Source: Paucibacter sp963740455 (GTDB taxonomy: Bacteria; Pseudomonadota; Gammaproteobacteria; Burkholderiales; Burkholderiaceae_C). From it: a stretch of 64,000 nt of DNA. The position numbers were made by a program, and so were the translations under genes. This document shows, piece after piece, positions 17,525 to 27,097 of this stretch. The notes under the pieces were generated by a model, which worked only from the letters and a program-made list of their open reading frames with translations, had not been told where the DNA came from and ran no database searches. Each line of letters opens with the position of its first letter. The stretch's first letter is position 1. The stretch spans positions 1-64,000 of the forward strand of contig CAVUEF010000011.1 in the NCBI GenBank assembly GCA_963740455.1. Reading direction: 5' to 3'.

Positions 17525-19027
17525 ATGTTGTGGATCGCGATTCATCTGCCCGCTTTGTCGTTGGAGGCTTTTGCCGCCACGCTCACGCCTGAGCTGCGGC
17601 AAGCGCCGCTGGCCTTGCTCGATGGCCACCACATCAGCGCGGTGAATGAGGCGGCGCAGGGGCTTGGCGTCAAGCCCGGCCTGCGGCGCGGCACCGCGCT
17701 CGCGCTGGCCCCTCAGCTCACGCTGGGCGAGCGTGATGCGCGTCGCGATGCCTTGGCCCGGCAGGCGCTGGCCTATGTGGCGCTCGCCTTCACGCCCTCG
17801 GTCACGCTGGAAGAAGGCGATGTGCTGCTCGAAGTGCGGTCCAGCCTGCGCTATTTCGGCGGTCTGCCGCGCCTGCTGCAGCGCTTGCAGCAGGCGCTGC
17901 TCCCCTTGGGTCATCAGGCGCGACTCGCCACCGCGCCGACCGCACTCGGTGCGGCTTATCTGGCGCGCTGGCGCAGCGATCTGCTGCTGGGCGCGCACAG
18001 CCAGGACCAGCAGGCCTTTGCGCAATTGTTGAGCCGCGCGCCGGTGTTGCTGCTGGCGCCCCTGCGCTCGCATCAGCAAGATTTGCAAGCGATGGGCCTG
18101 CGCTGCATTGCCGAGCTGCGCCAACTGCCGCGCGCGGGCCTGACGCGGCGTTTTGGCGAGGCCTTGTTGATTGATCTGGACCGCGCACTGGGCCTGCAGC
18201 CCGATCCGCGCGACTGGCTGGTGTTGCCGCAGGTGTTCGAGCAGCGGCTCGAGCTGTTTGCGCGCGCCGACAGCACCGAGCAGGTCTTGCAAGGCGCGGC
18301 CGTGCTGCTGGCACGGCTGGTGGCCTGGGCGCAGGCCAGGCATGCCAGGGTCCAGCGTTTCGAGCTGCAGATGCTGCACGAGGCACGCCATCGTCAGGAC
18401 GGGCCAGCGCCCACCGTGGTCGAAGTCGCGCTGGCTCAGGCCTCTGGTGATGCCGCGCATTTGCAGCTGCTGCTGCGCGAGCGGCTCGGCCGCGTCACGC
18501 TGGCCGCGCCTGCGCTGGAGCTGCGCCTGCGCTGTGCCGACGTGGTGCTGGGCGCAGCGCCCAATGGCGAGCTGTTTCCCACCCAGCACAGCCAGCAAGA
18601 AGGTGTGCTGCGGCTGATCGAGCGCTTGCAGGCGCGGCTCGGGCGCGACCAGGTCTTGCAACTGCAATTGGTGGCCGATCATCGGCCCGAGCGCGCCACC
18701 GCTCTGCGCCCTTGGGAGGCGCAGAGCGGACGTCGAGCGCCTGCGCCTGCGCCCTGGCTCGATGGTGCGCAGCCGACCTGGCTGCTGCCCGAGCCGCTGG
18801 CACTGACCGAGCGTGATGGCGGCCCGCTGCTGGAGGGTCAGGTCTTGCTGGTTGTAAGCGGCCCCGAGCGCATCGAAGCCGGCTGGTGGGACGGCGCCGG
18901 CGTGGCGCGCGACTACTACATCGCCATGCGCCCCGGCGGCGCCTTGGTCTGGGTATTCCGCGCGCGCCTGGCGCTGTCTGCGGGGAACCGGCATGCGGGC
19001 TGGTTTTTGCAGGGACGCTTTGGCTGA
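17525..19027 (+). CDS. imuB: Y-family polymerase-like protein ImuB
   Basis: 500 residues starting MLWIAIHLPALSLEAF. It has the Y-family fold but lacks the usual catalytic acidic pattern at the start (no DxDxFF), as expected of ImuB, which serves as a clamp-binding scaffold. Other segments: LLEVRSSLRYFGGLPRLL, TAPTALGAAYLAR and a C-terminal GPERIEAGWWDG...RDYYIA region. It lies 31 bases after imuA in one SOS operon. The usual third partner, dnaE2, is not in this window. Confidence 0.88.
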   Translation: MLWIAIHLPALSLEAFAATLTPELRQAPLALLDGHHISAVNEAAQGLGVKPGLRRGTALALAPQLTLGERDARRDALARQALAYVALAFTPSVTLEEGDVLLEVRSSLRYFGGLPRLLQRLQQALLPLGHQARLATAPTALGAAYLARWRSDLLLGAHSQDQQAFAQLLSRAPVLLLAPLRSHQQDLQAMGLRCIAELRQLPRAGLTRRFGEALLIDLDRALGLQPDPRDWLVLPQVFEQRLELFARADSTEQVLQGAAVLLARLVAWAQARHARVQRFELQMLHEARHRQDGPAPTVVEVALAQASGDAAHLQLLLRERLGRVTLAAPALELRLRCADVVLGAAPNGELFPTQHSQQEGVLRLIERLQARLGRDQVLQLQLVADHRPERATALRPWEAQSGRRAPAPAPWLDGAQPTWLLPEPLALTERDGGPLLEGQVLLVVSGPERIEAGWWDGAGVARDYYIAMRPGGALVWVFRARLALSAGNRHAGWFLQGRFG

Positions 19028-19073
19028 GGCCAGGTGCATCGATTCCCGTCGCACAAGCCGCTCCAACAGCAGC

Positions 19074-19102
19074 AAGGGCTTGGCCAAACTCAACCCGAAC
19101 GG
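19074..19102 (+). repeat. Half-copy of the dispersed palindromic repeat seen at 39659-39706
   Basis: The stretch AAGGGCTTGGCCAAACTCAA, followed by CCCGAACGG, matches the right arm of the perfect palindrome at 39659-39706 with a few changes. It lies between imuB and the glutamate dehydrogenase gene. Confidence 0.55.
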
Positions 19103-19193
19103 TTCTCATTGAACGAGCGCCACTGGTTGACATGCTTCAATCCCGCGCGGCTGCTGCAGGCATAGAATCCGCGCCATCCAAACGGGAGACACC

Positions 19194-22100
19194 ATGTCCC
19201 ATCCAGTGCTTGCTGAACTGCTTTCCTATACCCAGGAACATGCAGGTCCCGCAGCCAAGCGGCTCACCGATTTCGCTGCCGCCTATTTCGAGAACACCGA
19301 CCCGGACGAAGTCCGGGCCCGCGGCGCAGCCACCTTGTTTGCCATAGCCAATGCGCACTGGCGCCTGCTGGAGGCGCCGCGCGCCGCGCTTGGCGCGAAG
19401 ATCCGCGTGTTCAACCCGACGCTGGCCGAGGACGGTTTTGTGGACGAGCACACGGTCGTCCAGATCGTGCACGACGACATGCCGTTTCTGGTCGATTCGG
19501 TCATCATGGAAGTCAACCGCAGCGGCCGCACCGCGCACTGGGTGGTGCATCCGCTGCTGGCGGTGCAACGCGACGCGCAAGGCGGCATTGTCAGCACCGC
19601 CGCCGCAGCGCCGCATGCACAACACACGGTGCCGATCGAGTCGCTGATCCTGGTCGAATGCGACCGCATCGTGAGCCAGGCCGATCGCAATGCGCTGGCC
19701 GATGGCCTGGCCCGCGTGCTGAGCGACGTGCGCGCTGCCGTGCATGACTGGCGTCCGATGCTCGAGCGGCTGCATGCGGTCGGCGCGCAATCGCCGGGTT
19801 CGTCGCTGTCCTCCGTGAACCAGCAGGAGGGCATCGAATTTCTGAGCTGGCTGGAAGACAGGCACTTCACTTTTCTGGGCGCGCGCGACTACGACTTGCA
19901 GCACGATGGCGACACCGTCCGGCTCGTAGCGGTTCCCGATTCGGGCCTGGGCCTGCTGCGCGGCCCCGCGCAAACCCCCAGCAGCGTGCTGCCCTCGCAA
20001 GCGCTGGCGCTGCTTGATTCGGACGAGCTCGTGCTCGTGACCAAGGCCATGACGCGCTCGACCGTGCATCGCCCGGCCTGGCTCGACCTCATCTCGGTGA
20101 AACGCCATGACGCCTGTGGCGCGGTGGTCGGCGAGTCGCGTTTTCTGGGGCTGTACACGTCCACCGCGTACTCGGCCATGGTGCAGGACATTCCGCAAGT
20201 GCGCCGCCGCGTGTCGCAGGTGCTCGCCGCCGCCGGCGTGGTGCCCGAAAGCCACGCTGCCAAGTCATTGCAGGCGATTCTGGAAGCGTATCCGCGCGAC
20301 GAGTTGTTCCAGATCGATGCGGCCACGCTTGCCGAGCATGCGATCGGCATCCTGCGCCTGCAGGAGCGTCAGCGCACCCGCCTGTTCGTGCGCCGCGATC
20401 CGTTCGGCCGCTTCACCTCGGCGCAGGTGTTCGTGCCGCGCGAGCGCTTCAACACCGAGCTGCGCGTCAAGATCGGCCAGCAACTGACCGAAGCGCTGGA
20501 CGGTCAGTCGCTCGAATTCACGCCGATGCTCACCGACAGTCCCTTGGCCCGCATCCACTATCTGGTGCGCGCCCGCCATCAGGCGCCACAGAACGTCGAC
20601 CTGCGCGCGCTTGAAGAGCGCATCGCCCGTCTGGCGCAGCGCTGGGAGGACGATTGCGCGCAGGAATTGTTGCACGTGCATGGCGAGGGCCAAGGACTGG
20701 CCCTGGCACACCGCTTTGCCAATGCATTCTCCACCGCCTACCGCGAGAGCTTCGCGCCACCGGTGGCCGCCGAAGACGCGCAAGTGCTGGCCGCCTTGAC
20801 GCCTGATGCGGCGCTGGCCGTCAATCTGTACCGCCCGCTGAACGCCTTGCCGGGCATGCTGCGGCTCAAGATCTACAGCACCTCCAAGGTGGCCTTGTCG
20901 GATTCGCTGCCGGTGCTCGAACGGATGGGAGCGCGCGTGCTCGACGAGCATCCGTACGAGGTGGGCCAGGACGCGGGCTCCGAGCTGTTCTGGATTCACG
21001 ACCTGGGCTTGCAGTTGCACGTCAGCACCGATTTTTCGCGCATCAAGGCGCGCTTCGAAGAACTGTTTGCGCAGGTCTGGAAAGGCGTGGTCGAGAGCGA
21101 CGATCTGAACAAGCTCGTGCTCAGCACGCTGCTCGACGCACGCCAGATCACCGTGCTGCGCGCCTACACGCGCTACTTCAAGCAGCTCGGCTTTGCCTTC
21201 AGCCAGAGTTACATCGAAGCCGCGCTGAACAACAACGCCGCGATCGCACAAGATATCAGCCAGTTGTTCCAACTGCGCTTCGACCCAGACTGCGAGGCCG
21301 GGCGCGAGTCGGCCCAGGCGCAATTGGGTGGGCGCATCGAAGTCCAGCTCGGCGACGTCGCCAGCCTCGACGAAGACCGCATCCTGCGCCAGTTCTACGC
21401 CACCGTGCTGGCCACGCTGCGCACCAATGCCTGGCAGCGAACTGCCGCCGGCGCGCACAAGCCGTACATCAGCTTCAAGTTCAACCCGCGCGCGGTGCCG
21501 GGCGTGCCCGAGCCCAAACCGCTGTTCGAGATATGGGTCTATTCGCCGCGCGTCGAAGGCCTGCACTTGCGCAACGGCAAGGTCGCGCGGGGCGGCTTGC
21601 GCTGGTCGGATCGGCGCGAGGATTTCCGCACCGAAATCCTCGGTCTGGTGAAAGCCCAGCAGGTCAAGAACACGGTGATCGTGCCGGTCGGCTCCAAAGG
21701 CGGATTCGTGCTCAAGAATGCGCCGCCGGCGAGCGACCGCGAAGCCTATCTGGCCGAGGGCATTGCCTGCTACAAGCTGTTCCTGTCGGGACTGCTCGAC
21801 CTGACCGACAACTTGGTGCGCGGCGCGGTGGTGCCGCCCAAGGACGTGGTCCGGCATGATCCCGACGACACCTATCTGGTGGTGGCCGCCGACAAGGGCA
21901 CGGCCACCTTCTCCGACATTGCCAACAGCGTCTCGGCCGACTACGGTTTCTGGCTGGGCGATGCGTTCGCCTCGGGCGGGTCGGTGGGCTACGACCACAA
22001 GAAGATGGCCATCACCGCGCGCGGGGCCTGGGAGTCGGTCAAGCGGCACTTCCGCGCGCTGTCCATCGACACGCAGACCACGCCTTTCACGGTGGCCGGC

Positions 22101-23954
22101 ATCGGCGACATGTCGGGTGACGTGTTCGGCAACGGCATGCTGCTGTCCAAGCACATCAAGCTGGTGGCAGCGTTCGATCACCGCCACATCTTCATCGACC
22201 CGACACCCGACATGGCGCGCACGCTGGCCGAGCGCCAGCGCCTGTTCGACCTGCCGCGATCGAGCTGGGACGATTTCGACAAGAGCATCATCTCTGAGGG
22301 CGGCGGCGTCTATGCGCGCAGCGCCAAGTCGATCAAGCTCTCAGCCCAAGCGCGCGCCGTGCTCGGCATAACGGCCGAAGAACTGGCGCCGCTCGAGCTG
22401 ATGCGCGCCATCCTGCTGGCGCCGGTGGACCTGCTCTACAACGGCGGCATCGGCACCTATGTGAAGGCCAGCTTCGAGAGCCACGCTCAAGTGGGCGACA
22501 AGGCGGGCGACGCCTACCGCGTGAACGGCGCCGAGCTGCGCTGCAAGGTGTTGGCCGAAGGCGGCAACCTCGGTTGCACACAAAACGGCCGCATCGAATT
22601 CGCGCAGGCGGGCGGGCTGATCTACACCGACGCCATCGACAACTCGGCGGGCGTGGACTGCTCCGACCACGAGGTCAATATCAAGATATTGCTGGACCGC
22701 GTGGTCGAGGCGGGCGACCTGACGCTCAAGCAGCGCAACGATGTGCTGGCCTCGATGACCGACGAAGTCGGCCACCTGGTGCTGACCGACAACTACTACC
22801 AGACCCAGGCGCTCGACATTGCCAGCCATCGTCCGCTGTACTTTCTGGACGGGCAGCAGCGCCTGATGCAACGATTGGAGCGCGCCGGACGGCTGAACCG
22901 CGCCATCGAGTTTCTGCCCAGCGACGAAGAGATCGCACGCCGGCGTGTGCGCAAGCTCGGCCTCACCGCGCCCGAAGGTGCCGTCGTGATGGCGTACGCC
23001 AAGATGGCGGTGTTCGACGAGTTGGTGGCCAGCAATCTGCCCGACGATCCCTACTTCGGCAACGCGCTCAGAAGCTACTTTCCGAAGCAGCTGTGCGAGA
23101 AGTTTGGCGACGCCGTCGCCCGGCACCCGCTCAAGCGCGAGATCATCGCCACCTTCGTCGCCAACACGGTGATCAACCGCACCGGCGCGACCTTCGTCAA
23201 TTTCATCGTCACGGAGGCGTCCGCAACGGCCGCCGATGTGGTGCGCGCCTACACGCTGGGCCGCGAGATATTCGAGCTCGAGCCGCTGTGGGACCGCATC
23301 GACGCGCTCGATTACAAGGTGTCGACCGCGCTGCAACTCGACCTGCTGGGCAAGCTGATCTCGATCTCGCAGCGCGCATCACGCTGGATCTTGAGGTTGA
23401 AATCCAAAGGCGCCGACATGCCCAGCGTGATCGAACGCTACCACCCCGGCGCGAGCGAGTTGCGCGGCAATCTGGAGCATTGGCTGCCTGGCGCGGCGCG
23501 CACCGAATGGCAACAAGACACTCAGAAGCTCGTGGCGGCCGGTGTCGACGCTGAGCTGGCGCAAAGCCTGACGGCGCTGGAGTTCACCTTTCCGGCGCTC
23601 GACCTGGTGGACCTGGCGCAAAGCGCCAACACCGATCTGGAGCATGCCGCGCGGGCCTATTTCGGCGTCGATGCCGAACTGGGCTTGTGGGCCTGGCGCA
23701 CCGAGATCAACCGGCTGCCGACCGACACCCTGTGGCAGACCCAGGCGCGCGGCAGCGCCCGCGACGACGTCTACTCGATCGCGCGCCAGATCACCCACGG
23801 CCTGCTGACGCGCGGCGAAGACGTGTCAGCCTGGGCTGCCCAGCACCGCGCCGACATCGAACGTCTGCGCCAATTGCTGCAAGACATCAGCATGCAAGGC
23901 GCCGACCTCGCACCCGTGTCGGTGGCATTGCGGGAGTTGCGGCATTTGGGGTGA
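19194..23954 (+). CDS. gdhB: NAD-specific glutamate dehydrogenase, large (about 180 kDa) type
   Basis: 1586 residues, the size of the L-GDH180 class. It oxidises glutamate to 2-oxoglutarate and ammonia, mainly in catabolism. The long N-terminal regulatory region has ACT-like segments (HTVVQIVHDDMPFLVDSVIM near residue 85). The catalytic core is at about residues 780-1200, with QVKNTVIVPVGSKGGFVLKN, GDMSGDVFGNGM and EGGNLGCTQNGRIEFAQAGG. The frame is intact over 4.8 kb, in contrast to the first 3 kb of the window. Start MSHPVLAELL follows AACGGGAGACACC. Confidence 0.95.
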   Translation: MSHPVLAELLSYTQEHAGPAAKRLTDFAAAYFENTDPDEVRARGAATLFAIANAHWRLLEAPRAALGAKIRVFNPTLAEDGFVDEHTVVQIVHDDMPFLVDSVIMEVNRSGRTAHWVVHPLLAVQRDAQGGIVSTAAAAPHAQHTVPIESLILVECDRIVSQADRNALADGLARVLSDVRAAVHDWRPMLERLHAVGAQSPGSSLSSVNQQEGIEFLSWLEDRHFTFLGARDYDLQHDGDTVRLVAVPDSGLGLLRGPAQTPSSVLPSQALALLDSDELVLVTKAMTRSTVHRPAWLDLISVKRHDACGAVVGESRFLGLYTSTAYSAMVQDIPQVRRRVSQVLAAAGVVPESHAAKSLQAILEAYPRDELFQIDAATLAEHAIGILRLQERQRTRLFVRRDPFGRFTSAQVFVPRERFNTELRVKIGQQLTEALDGQSLEFTPMLTDSPLARIHYLVRARHQAPQNVDLRALEERIARLAQRWEDDCAQELLHVHGEGQGLALAHRFANAFSTAYRESFAPPVAAEDAQVLAALTPDAALAVNLYRPLNALPGMLRLKIYSTSKVALSDSLPVLERMGARVLDEHPYEVGQDAGSELFWIHDLGLQLHVSTDFSRIKARFEELFAQVWKGVVESDDLNKLVLSTLLDARQITVLRAYTRYFKQLGFAFSQSYIEAALNNNAAIAQDISQLFQLRFDPDCEAGRESAQAQLGGRIEVQLGDVASLDEDRILRQFYATVLATLRTNAWQRTAAGAHKPYISFKFNPRAVPGVPEPKPLFEIWVYSPRVEGLHLRNGKVARGGLRWSDRREDFRTEILGLVKAQQVKNTVIVPVGSKGGFVLKNAPPASDREAYLAEGIACYKLFLSGLLDLTDNLVRGAVVPPKDVVRHDPDDTYLVVAADKGTATFSDIANSVSADYGFWLGDAFASGGSVGYDHKKMAITARGAWESVKRHFRALSIDTQTTPFTVAGIGDMSGDVFGNGMLLSKHIKLVAAFDHRHIFIDPTPDMARTLAERQRLFDLPRSSWDDFDKSIISEGGGVYARSAKSIKLSAQARAVLGITAEELAPLELMRAILLAPVDLLYNGGIGTYVKASFESHAQVGDKAGDAYRVNGAELRCKVLAEGGNLGCTQNGRIEFAQAGGLIYTDAIDNSAGVDCSDHEVNIKILLDRVVEAGDLTLKQRNDVLASMTDEVGHLVLTDNYYQTQALDIASHRPLYFLDGQQRLMQRLERAGRLNRAIEFLPSDEEIARRRVRKLGLTAPEGAVVMAYAKMAVFDELVASNLPDDPYFGNALRSYFPKQLCEKFGDAVARHPLKREIIATFVANTVINRTGATFVNFIVTEASATAADVVRAYTLGREIFELEPLWDRIDALDYKVSTALQLDLLGKLISISQRASRWILRLKSKGADMPSVIERYHPGASELRGNLEHWLPGAARTEWQQDTQKLVAAGVDAELAQSLTALEFTFPALDLVDLAQSANTDLEHAARAYFGVDAELGLWAWRTEINRLPTDTLWQTQARGSARDDVYSIARQITHGLLTRGEDVSAWAAQHRADIERLRQLLQDISMQGADLAPVSVALRELRHLG

Positions 23955-24063
23955 GGGCGGGCGGTAGCGGGCGGGGTCACGTCTTGCTAGGGCGTGATTC
24001 CGTGGGCAGTTTCGGTAGACCGGCGCAAGATACATCGCCGCACCCGGCCGCAGGCCGATTGCC

Positions 24064-24273
24064 TTATGCCCAGGCGAGATTGATCTTTTTCTTCGAGCTT
24101 GCGCAATCGCGAAGGTAGAGGCTGATCAGGCTTTGGTAGGCAATGCCCGTCTCTTCCGCGAGCGACTTGAAATAGTCCACCGCTTCTTGGTCCAGGCGGA
24201 TGGTCACCGGCTTCTTCAACTGCGCGGCATAAGGGTTCTTGCGTGCCGCGGTGAAGTCATATTCCTTGCGCAT
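24064..24273 (-). CDS. brnA: BrnA-type antitoxin
   Basis: 69 residues: MRKEYDFTAARKNPYAAQLK, then KPVTIRLDQEAVDYFKSLAE, ETGIAYQSLISLYLRDCA. This is the ribbon-helix-helix antitoxin of the BrnT/BrnA system, complete, with GAAGGTGATTT before the ATG. Its toxin partner immediately upstream (24283-24590) is frameshifted, so this is an orphan antitoxin. Confidence 0.85.
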   Translation of the reverse strand: MRKEYDFTAARKNPYAAQLKKPVTIRLDQEAVDYFKSLAEETGIAYQSLISLYLRDCASSKKKINLAWA

Positions 24274-24282
24274 AAATCACCT

Positions 24283-24590
24283 TCATGGGTAGGAGTTGCG
24301 CTCATGGCCTTCAGCCTTGCGGGCTGAGATGATGCGCATGACATTGCCTCCCGATCGATAGCAATGGCAGACCACGAGCAATCTCAGGCAGCTGCTCAGC
24401 CCGAGCAGGACAAATCTGCCTTCTTCTTCGGAGTGGTCCTGGTCGTCGATGAACTTGGCGTTCATTTGCGAAGACCGTCGGCGCGACCTGGAAGCTGACC
24501 CCATGCTTGCGCAGGTTGGCAGAAGCCCGTAGATCGCGCTCAAGCGCAGTGATCTCGTCACACTTCGCCTGTCGTGGTACGCTTATTGCA
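24283..24590 (-). pseudogene. brnT: BrnT-type ribonuclease toxin, frameshifted and partly degraded
   Basis: One frame carries RASANLRKHGVSFQVAPTVF, the conserved N-terminal BrnT helix. The neighbouring frame carries KFIDDQDHSEEEGRFVLLGL, LLVVCHCY and MRIISARKAEGHERNSYP, the C-terminal half. They join near 24460 by a single-base shift. The start is also unclear: the usual F-x-WDPxKA lead-in lacks a residue and has no good initiation codon. This is probably an inactivated toxin, though one sequencing error could account for the main frameshift. Confidence 0.75.
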
Positions 24591-24714
24591 TGCTTCTCAA
24601 GGAAGCAGGGGGGCGTTTTTGATAGAAAAGTCACCGCCCTAAGAGAAAGGCGTTGATGATCAAAGTACTTGCCAGCCCAAGGGGTTTTGCGCAGACCGGC
24701 TCCACGGTATGCGG

Positions 24715-24730
24715 GTTACGTTTTGGTGAC
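24715..24730 (-). promoter_or_regulatory. Predicted binding site 1 of the island regulator (GTCACCAAAACGTAAC on the minus strand)
   Basis: A 16-base near-palindrome fitting GTYACCAAAWNGNAAC, the motif shared with sites at 24755, 36508 and 36561. It lies just before a TATAAA-like -10 element at 24735-24740. Binding here could therefore control the sensor operon itself. Confidence 0.6.
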
Positions 24731-24749
24731 GCTCTATAAAATCATCCAA

Positions 24750-25628
24750 ATGAAGTTGCATTTTGGTAACGTAAGGCATCAGCTACGGCAGTTACTCTGG
24801 CTCGCTGTCGGCTTGCTGCTCGTTCTTGGCCCCGTTTACGCTGCGCCGGGTAACACGCCCATTCGCATTGGCTTGCCCTATAGTCTTTTTAACAAGCAAT
24901 ACACGCTGGTTGCCGAGTGGCGTCAGTATCTTGCGAGCAAGCTCAATCGTCCGGTTGAAGTCGTGTTCAACAAGAGGTTCAGCAACACGACAGTACAGTT
25001 CTACGTCGAGAAGCTCGATTTTGCCTGGGTCACGGATTACCCCGATGTTCACCTCAAGAACGAGATCCGCCTTCTTGTCGTCCCGCTTGCCAAAGGGCGG
25101 CCTTACTTCACTTCCTACCTCATCGTTCCTGCTTACAACGACAAAACCACCTCACTGCTGCAACTCAAGGGCGCGGTATTCGCCTTCGCCGATCCAAGCC
25201 AAAACGGGAGCTACCTGGAAGTACGCCAGCAACTCCTGAACGCCGGACAAGATCCAGCTCGTTTTTTCGGCAAGATCATTTTCACGGGATCGCATCGAGA
25301 AGTAATCAAAGCGGTCGCCTTGGGACTCGCCCACGCAGGCGAAGTTGACAGCGTGGTCTGGGATGCATTGGCCGAGGCGCGTCCAGACTTGGCGTTGCAA
25401 ACCCGCATCGTTGCCAAATCACATGAATACGGCGCACCGCCGATAGTGGCCAGCCATTTCGTCAGCCAGGAAGACTTTAAAACCATGCGGCAGGTTCTGG
25501 TGAACATGGCAACCGACGCTGCAGGCATCGAGCTACTCAAACGAATGGGCCTTGATGGATTTGTTCCTGGTGACGAAGAAATATACGAGCGATCAATCAA
25601 AATGAGGCAGCTTCTGAACGGAGAATGA
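24750..25628 (+). CDS. PhnD-like periplasmic binding protein, probable sensor subunit (AioX/ArxX-like)
   Basis: 292 residues with a signal peptide (LLWLAVGLLLVLGPVYA) and a PhnD/SsuA-type binding fold: IRIGLPYSLFNKQYTLVAEW, EVVFNKRFSNTTVQFYVEK, FAFADPSQNGSYLEVRQQLL. No ABC permease or ATPase is near. Instead its stop overlaps a histidine kinase gene by 4 bases, followed by a sigma54 regulator, the same arrangement as AioX-AioS-AioR and ArxX-ArxS-ArxR. AioX binds arsenite through a cysteine; this protein contains no cysteine at all, so the ligand must differ. Predicted operators flank the start codon. Confidence 0.8.
   Translation: MKLHFGNVRHQLRQLLWLAVGLLLVLGPVYAAPGNTPIRIGLPYSLFNKQYTLVAEWRQYLASKLNRPVEVVFNKRFSNTTVQFYVEKLDFAWVTDYPDVHLKNEIRLLVVPLAKGRPYFTSYLIVPAYNDKTTSLLQLKGAVFAFADPSQNGSYLEVRQQLLNAGQDPARFFGKIIFTGSHREVIKAVALGLAHAGEVDSVVWDALAEARPDLALQTRIVAKSHEYGAPPIVASHFVSQEDFKTMRQVLVNMATDAAGIELLKRMGLDGFVPGDEEIYERSIKMRQLLNGE
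24755..24770 (-). promoter_or_regulatory. Predicted binding site 2 of the island regulator (GTTACCAAAATGCAAC on the minus strand)
   Basis: The second copy of the 16-base motif, 40 bases from site 1 and just inside the binding-protein gene. This placement suggests repression or fine tuning of the sensor operon. Confidence 0.55.
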
Positions 25629-27097
25629 AAGGCGTCCTCGACCTGAGCTATCGGTACAAGATTCCCTTGTGGGGAAGTCTTCTTATCATCGTGACGACTC
25701 TGATGGTATCAGGCTCGCTCATGTTCAAGACTTATGCCGAGCTGCGGGAAGACTTGTTCACCAGATCTGCCGGTCTGGCTCGCAGGCTGTCCGAATCCTT
25801 GTTTCAACCCATGGTGGAAGATGATATCTGGCGCCTTTTCGACATCATCAGCAAACCGCTGGACGCGACAAACACCAAAGACATTTTGCTGCCCAGCACT
25901 ATCCTGATTCTCGATAACGAACTCAAAGTAGTTGTTTCCACCAACCCCATGCTCATTCCCATGGGAACGAGAATTGACCAGCTGACGCCCGAATATGGAA
26001 GATTGGCAGAGCGCATTCGCACAGTGGAAACTGCTGGCAGTCGGCGCGCCGACGTGGACGACAAGAAAAATTTTTACGTTACGGCGCCCATTGTTAGCGA
26101 GGGATACCGGCTTGGCACCTTGATCGTGGTCCACTCCAAGGACGTTTTGTGGCCGCGCTTCTATAAAACCGCCAGTCACGGTGGATTGATGGGCTTGCTG
26201 GTGCTGGCGATACTCTTGCCAATCAATTGGTATTGGGGCTACCGTCTGTCGCGCCCCCTGGTGCTGATTACCGAGCGCTTGAATACGCTGGGCACCGCTA
26301 CCGCCGAAGAACTGGAGAAGGTGTCGTATCCCTATCAGGACGAGGTCGGTCAGTTGTTCCAAGCCTATGTGCGCATGTTGGCAGAACAGGACACCAAACA
26401 GGCCCTTGAAAAGCAAATCGTCCATTCGGAACGGCTCGCCGCAGTCGGCCACTTGGCTGCTGGCGTAGCCCATGAAATCAACAATCCCCTGGGTGGCATG
26501 CTCACCGCCATCGATACCCTGAAGAGTCATGGCCACAACAGCAGGCGAGAATTTGACGCGCGAACCGCCAAGACGGTCTCCCTGATCGAGCGCGGTCTGA
26601 CTCAGATCAAAGAGACGGTGGGTGCCTTGCTGGTCGAGTCCAGGGTAAGAAGCCGGGACCTCGAACCCCAGGATTTCGAGGACATTCGCAGCCTGGTCGT
26701 TCCCCAGGCACAACGCAAAGAACTGCTTCTGGACTGGCGCTCCGGTCTTGCCCGACCTCTGCCGCTACAGGCCAATCAGGTGCGGCAGATCTTGATCAAT
26801 CTGCTGCTCAACGCCATTCATGCTGCCAATCAAAAGGGCTTGGTCATCTGTTCCGTCGAGGAGCACGACGGCATGTTGCGCATGCGCGTCGAAAACGACG
26901 GCAAGCAACTGACGACGGACCAAATGTCGCATCTTTTCGAACCCTTTTCGCCGCTCAGCAAAAGCGGGCATGGCCTTGGACTCTGGGTTACTTACCAGAT
27001 AGTCCAGCAACTCGGTGGCAAGATCGAGGTAGCGCAACACAACGGAAATGTCAGTTTTTCCGTCACCTTGCCCTTTGAGGAAAGTAAGTCCGCATGA
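25625..27097 (+). CDS. Membrane-bound sensor histidine kinase (AioS-like position)
   Basis: 490 residues. A first membrane helix (about 15-35), a periplasmic domain of about 140 residues, a second helix (about 185-205) and a HAMP-like linker lead to the kinase core. The H-box is HLAAGVAHEINNPLGGM with His283. The N-box is RQILINLLLNAIHAA and the G-box is SGHGLGLWVTYQIVQQLGG. It overlaps the binding-protein gene by 4 bases and the regulator gene by 4 bases (ATGA). It probably reads the ligand state of the periplasmic partner and phosphorylates the regulator. Confidence 0.9.
   Translation: MKGVLDLSYRYKIPLWGSLLIIVTTLMVSGSLMFKTYAELREDLFTRSAGLARRLSESLFQPMVEDDIWRLFDIISKPLDATNTKDILLPSTILILDNELKVVVSTNPMLIPMGTRIDQLTPEYGRLAERIRTVETAGSRRADVDDKKNFYVTAPIVSEGYRLGTLIVVHSKDVLWPRFYKTASHGGLMGLLVLAILLPINWYWGYRLSRPLVLITERLNTLGTATAEELEKVSYPYQDEVGQLFQAYVRMLAEQDTKQALEKQIVHSERLAAVGHLAAGVAHEINNPLGGMLTAIDTLKSHGHNSRREFDARTAKTVSLIERGLTQIKETVGALLVESRVRSRDLEPQDFEDIRSLVVPQAQRKELLLDWRSGLARPLPLQANQVRQILINLLLNAIHAANQKGLVICSVEEHDGMLRMRVENDGKQLTTDQMSHLFEPFSPLSKSGHGLGLWVTYQIVQQLGGKIEVAQHNGNVSFSVTLPFEESKSA

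Noticed and set aside
24750..25628. Reading the PhnD-like gene as part of a phosphonate transporter
   Set aside because: No permease or ATPase genes adjoin it. The overlap with a histidine kinase gene points to sensing.
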